This document shows, piece after piece, positions 60,882 to 64,000 of a stretch of 64,000 bases of DNA. Below the pieces are notes generated by a model. That model saw nothing but the letters and a program-made list of their open reading frames with translations. It had not been told where the DNA came from and ran no database searches. The position numbers and the translations under genes are program-made. The DNA is from Paraburkholderia tropica (GTDB taxonomy: Bacteria > Pseudomonadota > Gammaproteobacteria > Burkholderiales > Burkholderiaceae). The DNA is taken from NCBI RefSeq assembly GCF_900109265.1, contig NZ_FNZM01000011.1:248001-312000 (forward strand), written 5' to 3'. How positions within the stretch are numbered: the stretch's first letter is position 1; every line of letters starts with the position of its first letter.

Positions 60882-62206
60882 CTTCGTTGCACGACCGTCA
60901 CATCAAACCGCTGATTCTCGCGGGCCTCAACGGCGAGAACTGGCATCTCGAGGACTACGTCGCGCGCGGCGGCTACAAGCAGCTGCGCCGTATTCTCGAA
61001 GAGAAAATTCCGCCCGAGCAGGTGATCGCCGACGTCAAGGCAGGCGGTCTGCGCGGCCGCGGCGGCGCGGGCTTCCCGACTGGTCTGAAGTGGAGCTTCA
61101 TGCCGCGTCAGTTCCCGGGGCAGAAGTACCTCGTCTGCAACTCGGACGAAGGCGAGCCGGGCACGTTCAAGGACCGCGACATCCTGCGCTGGAATCCGCA
61201 TGCCGTGATCGAAGGCATGGCGATCGGCGCGTACGCGATGGGCATCACGGTCGGCTACAACTACATCCACGGTGAGATCTTCGAGGTCTATCGCCGCTTC
61301 GAGGCCGCGCTGGAAGAAGCGCGCCAGGCGGGCTACCTCGGCGACAACATTCTGGGCACCGACTTCACGTTCCAGCTGCACGCGCACCACGGTTACGGCG
61401 CGTATGTCTGCGGCGAGGAAACGGCGCTGCTCGAATCGCTCGAAGGCAAGAAAGGCCAGCCGCGCTTCAAGCCGCCGTTCCCGGCGAGCTTCGGCGTGTA
61501 CGGCAAGCCGACCACGATCAACAACACCGAAACGTTCGCGGCGGTGCCCTTCCTGCTGACCGTCGGTCCGCAGACCTACATGGAACTGGGCAAGCCGAAC
61601 AACGGCGGCACCAAGATCTTCTCGATCTCGGGCGACGTCGAGCGTCCGGGCAACTATGAGATTCCGCTCGGCACGCCGTTCGCGACGCTCATGGAACTCG
61701 CCGGCGGCGTGCGTGGCGGCAAGAAACTGAAGGCCGTGATTCCGGGCGGCTCGTCGGCGCCGGTCATTCCGGGCGACCTGATGATGCAGACCGACATGGA
61801 CTACGACTCGATCGCCAAGCAGGGCTCGATGCTCGGCTCCGGCGCGGTCATCGTCATGGACGAAACGCGCTGCATGGTGCGCTCGCTGCTGCGTCTCTCG
61901 TACTTCTACTACGAAGAGTCGTGCGGCCAGTGCACGCCGTGCCGCGAAGGCACGGGCTGGCTGTACCGCGTGGTGAACCGCATCGAGCACGGCCTCGGCC
62001 GTCAGGAAGACCTGGATCTGCTGAACTCGGTCGCGGGCAACATCATGGGCCGCACGATCTGCGCGCTGGGCGACGCAGCGGCCATGCCGGTGCGCGGCAT
62101 GCTCAAGCATTACTGGGACGAATTCGAATATCACGTGCACAACAAGCGCTGTCTCGTCGGCGGACATGCCGGCTCGCACGCGGCCTCGGAATCGGTGGCC
62201 GCCTGA
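60878..62206 (+). CDS. nuoF: NADH-quinone oxidoreductase subunit F
   Basis: A 442-aa subunit that binds NADH and FMN and holds a [4Fe-4S] cluster. Visible motifs are the glycine-rich GLRGRGGAGFPTGLKW, the FMN region NSDEGEPGTFKDR and the cluster ligands ESCGQCTPCREGTGW plus a distal Cys in NIMGRTICALGDA. The start overlaps the nuoE stop, so the earlier in-frame codons belong to nuoE's other frame and are not used. Confidence 0.97.
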   Translation: MTSLHDRHIKPLILAGLNGENWHLEDYVARGGYKQLRRILEEKIPPEQVIADVKAGGLRGRGGAGFPTGLKWSFMPRQFPGQKYLVCNSDEGEPGTFKDRDILRWNPHAVIEGMAIGAYAMGITVGYNYIHGEIFEVYRRFEAALEEARQAGYLGDNILGTDFTFQLHAHHGYGAYVCGEETALLESLEGKKGQPRFKPPFPASFGVYGKPTTINNTETFAAVPFLLTVGPQTYMELGKPNNGGTKIFSISGDVERPGNYEIPLGTPFATLMELAGGVRGGKKLKAVIPGGSSAPVIPGDLMMQTDMDYDSIAKQGSMLGSGAVIVMDETRCMVRSLLRLSYFYYEESCGQCTPCREGTGWLYRVVNRIEHGLGRQEDLDLLNSVAGNIMGRTICALGDAAAMPVRGMLKHYWDEFEYHVHNKRCLVGGHAGSHAASESVAA

Positions 62207-62318
62207 GGGTACGGGCAGACGTAAGCGTTAGCGCGTTGTGCGCGGGCCGCGTGGCTCGACGCAACGGGGTAGACCGCTGTGAAATTGAGCGGTAACAGGT
62301 TAGGGACGATTAACCATC

Positions 62319-64000
62319 ATGGTTGAACTTGAAATAGACGGCAAGAAGGTGCAGGTGCCCGAGGGCAGCATGGTGATCCAGGCCGCGCAGCGGGTGGACA
62401 CGTACATCCCGCACTTCTGCTATCACAAGAAGCTGTCGATCGCGGCCAACTGCCGGATGTGTCTCGTCGATGTCGAGAAGATGCCGAAGGCCGTGCCTGC
62501 GTGCGCCACGCCGGTGTCGCAAGGCATGATCGTGCGCACGACGTCCGACAAGGCCGTGCAGGGTCAGCAAGCCGTGATGGAATTCCTGCTGATCAACCAC
62601 CCGCTCGACTGCCCGATCTGCGATCAGGGCGGCGAATGCCAGCTGCAGGATCTGGCGGTGGGCTACGGCAAATCGGCATCGCGTTACAGCGAAGAAAAGC
62701 GCGTGGTGTTCCACAAGAACGTGGGCCCGCTCATCTCGATGGAAGAGATGTCGCGCTGCATTCACTGCACGCGCTGCGTGCGCTTCGGCGACGAGATCGC
62801 CGGCGTGATGGAACTCGGCATGCTCGGCCGCGGCCAGCATTCGGAAATCAGCACGTTCCTCGGCAAGACCGTCGACTCGGAACTGTCGGGCAACATGATC
62901 GATCTGTGCCCGGTGGGCGCGCTCACGAGCAAGCCGTTCCGCTTCTCGGCGCGTACGTGGGAACTGTCGCGCCGCAAGTCGGTGAGTCCGCACGACGGCA
63001 CGGGCGCGAACCTCGTCGTGCAGGTCAAGAACAACCGCGTGATGCGCGTGCTGCCGTTCGAGAACGAAGCCATCAACGAATGCTGGATCTCGGACAAGGA
63101 CCGTTTCGCGTACGAAGGTCTGAACAGCGAAGATCGCCTCACGCACCCCATGATCAAGCAAGGCGGCGAGTGGGTGGAAACCGACTGGCAGACCGCGCTC
63201 GACTACGTGGTGAAGGGCATCAAGGGCATCAGCGACGAACACGGCGAGAGCCATCTCGCCATGCTCGCGAGCCCGCACAGCACGGCTGAAGAACTCTATC
63301 TGGTCAAGCAGCTGGCCGACGCGATCGGCACGCCGAACGTCGACTTCCGTCTGCGTCAGAGCGACTTCTCGGCGCCGCTTTCGGGCGCGCCGTGGCTCGG
63401 CACGAAGATCGCAGAACTCTCGCTCGCCGACTCGGCGCTCGTGATCGGCTCGTTCCTGCGCCGCGACCACGCGCTGTTCGCCGCGCGTCTGCGTCAGGCT
63501 GCCAAGGGCGGCGCGCAGATCACGCTGCTCAACGCAACGGGCGACGGCTCGCTGATCCCGAACGCGCAACGCATCGTCGCCGCGCCGTCGGCATGGCTCG
63601 ACGAACTCGCCACGATCGCGGCCGCGGTGTCGGAAGCGAAGGGCGTGGCGCTGCCGGAAGCCTTCGCGGGCACGCAGTCGAACGACGCGGCGAAGCAGGT
63701 TGCCGCTTCGCTCTCGACGGGCGAACGCCGCTTCGTGCTGATCGGCAACGCCGTCGTGCAGCATCCCGATTTTGCGCTGCTGCACGCAGCAGCGCAGTTC
63801 ATCGCCGAACACACGGGCGCGACGCTCGGCTTCCTCACGGAAGCGGCCAACACGGTCGGCGCGCACCTCGTGGGCGCACTGCCGGGCCGCGACGGCCTGA
63901 ACGCACGCGAAGCGTTCGAGCAGCCGCGCAAGGGCTATCTGCTGTTCAACGTCGAACCGGAATTCGACACGGCCAATCCGGCCGCCGCGCGCGCCGCGCT
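62319..64000 (+). CDS. nuoG: NADH-quinone oxidoreductase subunit G (partial, runs off the window)
   Basis: The first ~560 residues of the largest peripheral subunit. The N-terminal [2Fe-2S] domain (FCYHKKLSIAANCRMCLVDV), the His/Cys [4Fe-4S] ligands H-x3-C-x2-C-x5-C in HPLDCPICDQGGEC, a further [4Fe-4S] site (SRCIHCTRCVRFGDE with a distal Cys in IDLCPVGAL), and the molybdopterin-oxidoreductase-like domain are all in order. The ATG at 62319 follows a GGTTAGGGA-type site. The gene lacks a stop only because the window ends. Confidence 0.96.
   Translation, partial: MVELEIDGKKVQVPEGSMVIQAAQRVDTYIPHFCYHKKLSIAANCRMCLVDVEKMPKAVPACATPVSQGMIVRTTSDKAVQGQQAVMEFLLINHPLDCPICDQGGECQLQDLAVGYGKSASRYSEEKRVVFHKNVGPLISMEEMSRCIHCTRCVRFGDEIAGVMELGMLGRGQHSEISTFLGKTVDSELSGNMIDLCPVGALTSKPFRFSARTWELSRRKSVSPHDGTGANLVVQVKNNRVMRVLPFENEAINECWISDKDRFAYEGLNSEDRLTHPMIKQGGEWVETDWQTALDYVVKGIKGISDEHGESHLAMLASPHSTAEELYLVKQLADAIGTPNVDFRLRQSDFSAPLSGAPWLGTKIAELSLADSALVIGSFLRRDHALFAARLRQAAKGGAQITLLNATGDGSLIPNAQRIVAAPSAWLDELATIAAAVSEAKGVALPEAFAGTQSNDAAKQVAASLSTGERRFVLIGNAVVQHPDFALLHAAAQFIAEHTGATLGFLTEAANTVGAHLVGALPGRDGLNAREAFEQPRKGYLLFNVEPEFDTANPAAARAA

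Noticed and set aside
62310..63866. Long minus-strand open frame (518 codons) opposite nuoG
   Set aside because: Arg/His/Val/Ala-rich translation without domains, lying exactly antisense to a well-conserved gene; typical high-GC shadow frame. The same applies to long antisense frames opposite kdpA, kdpB, kdpD, pnp, leuA and ilvI.

Overview
The window is a stretch of high-GC (by eye about two thirds G+C) bacterial chromosome. Protein families and gene order point to Burkholderiaceae, Burkholderia sensu lato (a Paraburkholderia- or Caballeronia-like genome); this rests on recognised family sequences and conserved neighbourhoods, not on a database search. Most genes are housekeeping and densely packed. 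I see no insertion sequence, prophage, CRISPR array or rRNA operon.

Layout. 1-6781 (minus strand): yebC, purD, hemF, nadD, rsfS, rlmH, maf and the N-terminal part of rng, a ribosome/nucleotide/haem housekeeping block. 7500-10792: upp (minus), then an SDR with a non-canonical active site, mgsA and a quinone oxidoreductase (plus), closed by a strong terminator. 11064-19674: a complete potassium-pump locus, namely an unnamed 41-aa membrane peptide, kdpF, kdpA, kdpB, kdpC, kdpD and kdpE. 19750-20149: a guanidine-II (mini-ykkC) riboswitch followed by a Gdx-type guanidinium exporter. 20442-24256: a DUF4126 membrane protein, a large FtsX-type permease and a MarR regulator.

24300-31343 is the accessory, catabolic-looking part. 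A minus-strand operon encodes a three-protein Rieske oxygenase (reductase, alpha, beta), an acyl/aryl-CoA ligase and an SDR. Divergent to it lie a thiolase-like protein and its DUF35 zinc-ribbon/OB partner. Together they suggest ring hydroxylation plus CoA-dependent side-chain chemistry on an unidentified aromatic acid. 31484-41690 holds a truncated haemoglobin, AlaX, DUF924, an SDR, a LOG protein, a TetR regulator, dgkA with a long disordered N-terminus, a GT4 glycosyltransferase, an LpxH-like phosphatase, an RDD protein, and a small operon of ECF sigma factor, DUF3619 and DUF3106.

42300-49399 is branched-chain amino acid and phospholipid synthesis: ilvI, ilvN, ilvC, psd, pssA, then leuA preceded by an apparently leaderless leucine leader peptide with three CTA codons. 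49498-56585 holds a lipoprotein, a periplasmic binding protein, rpsO, pnp (with a long leader stem-loop), a quinone oxidoreductase and tpiA. 56693-64000 holds secG, tRNA-Leu(GAG) and the start of the complex I operon, nuoA to nuoG, with nuoG cut by the window edge.

The most notable signals outside ordinary annotation are the leuA leader, the Rieske/CoA/thiolase cluster, the sigma-DUF3619-DUF3106-RDD operon, the unnamed kdp peptide, and a recurring pattern of short (8-13 bp, most often 11 bp) tandem duplications confined to the spacers between genes.
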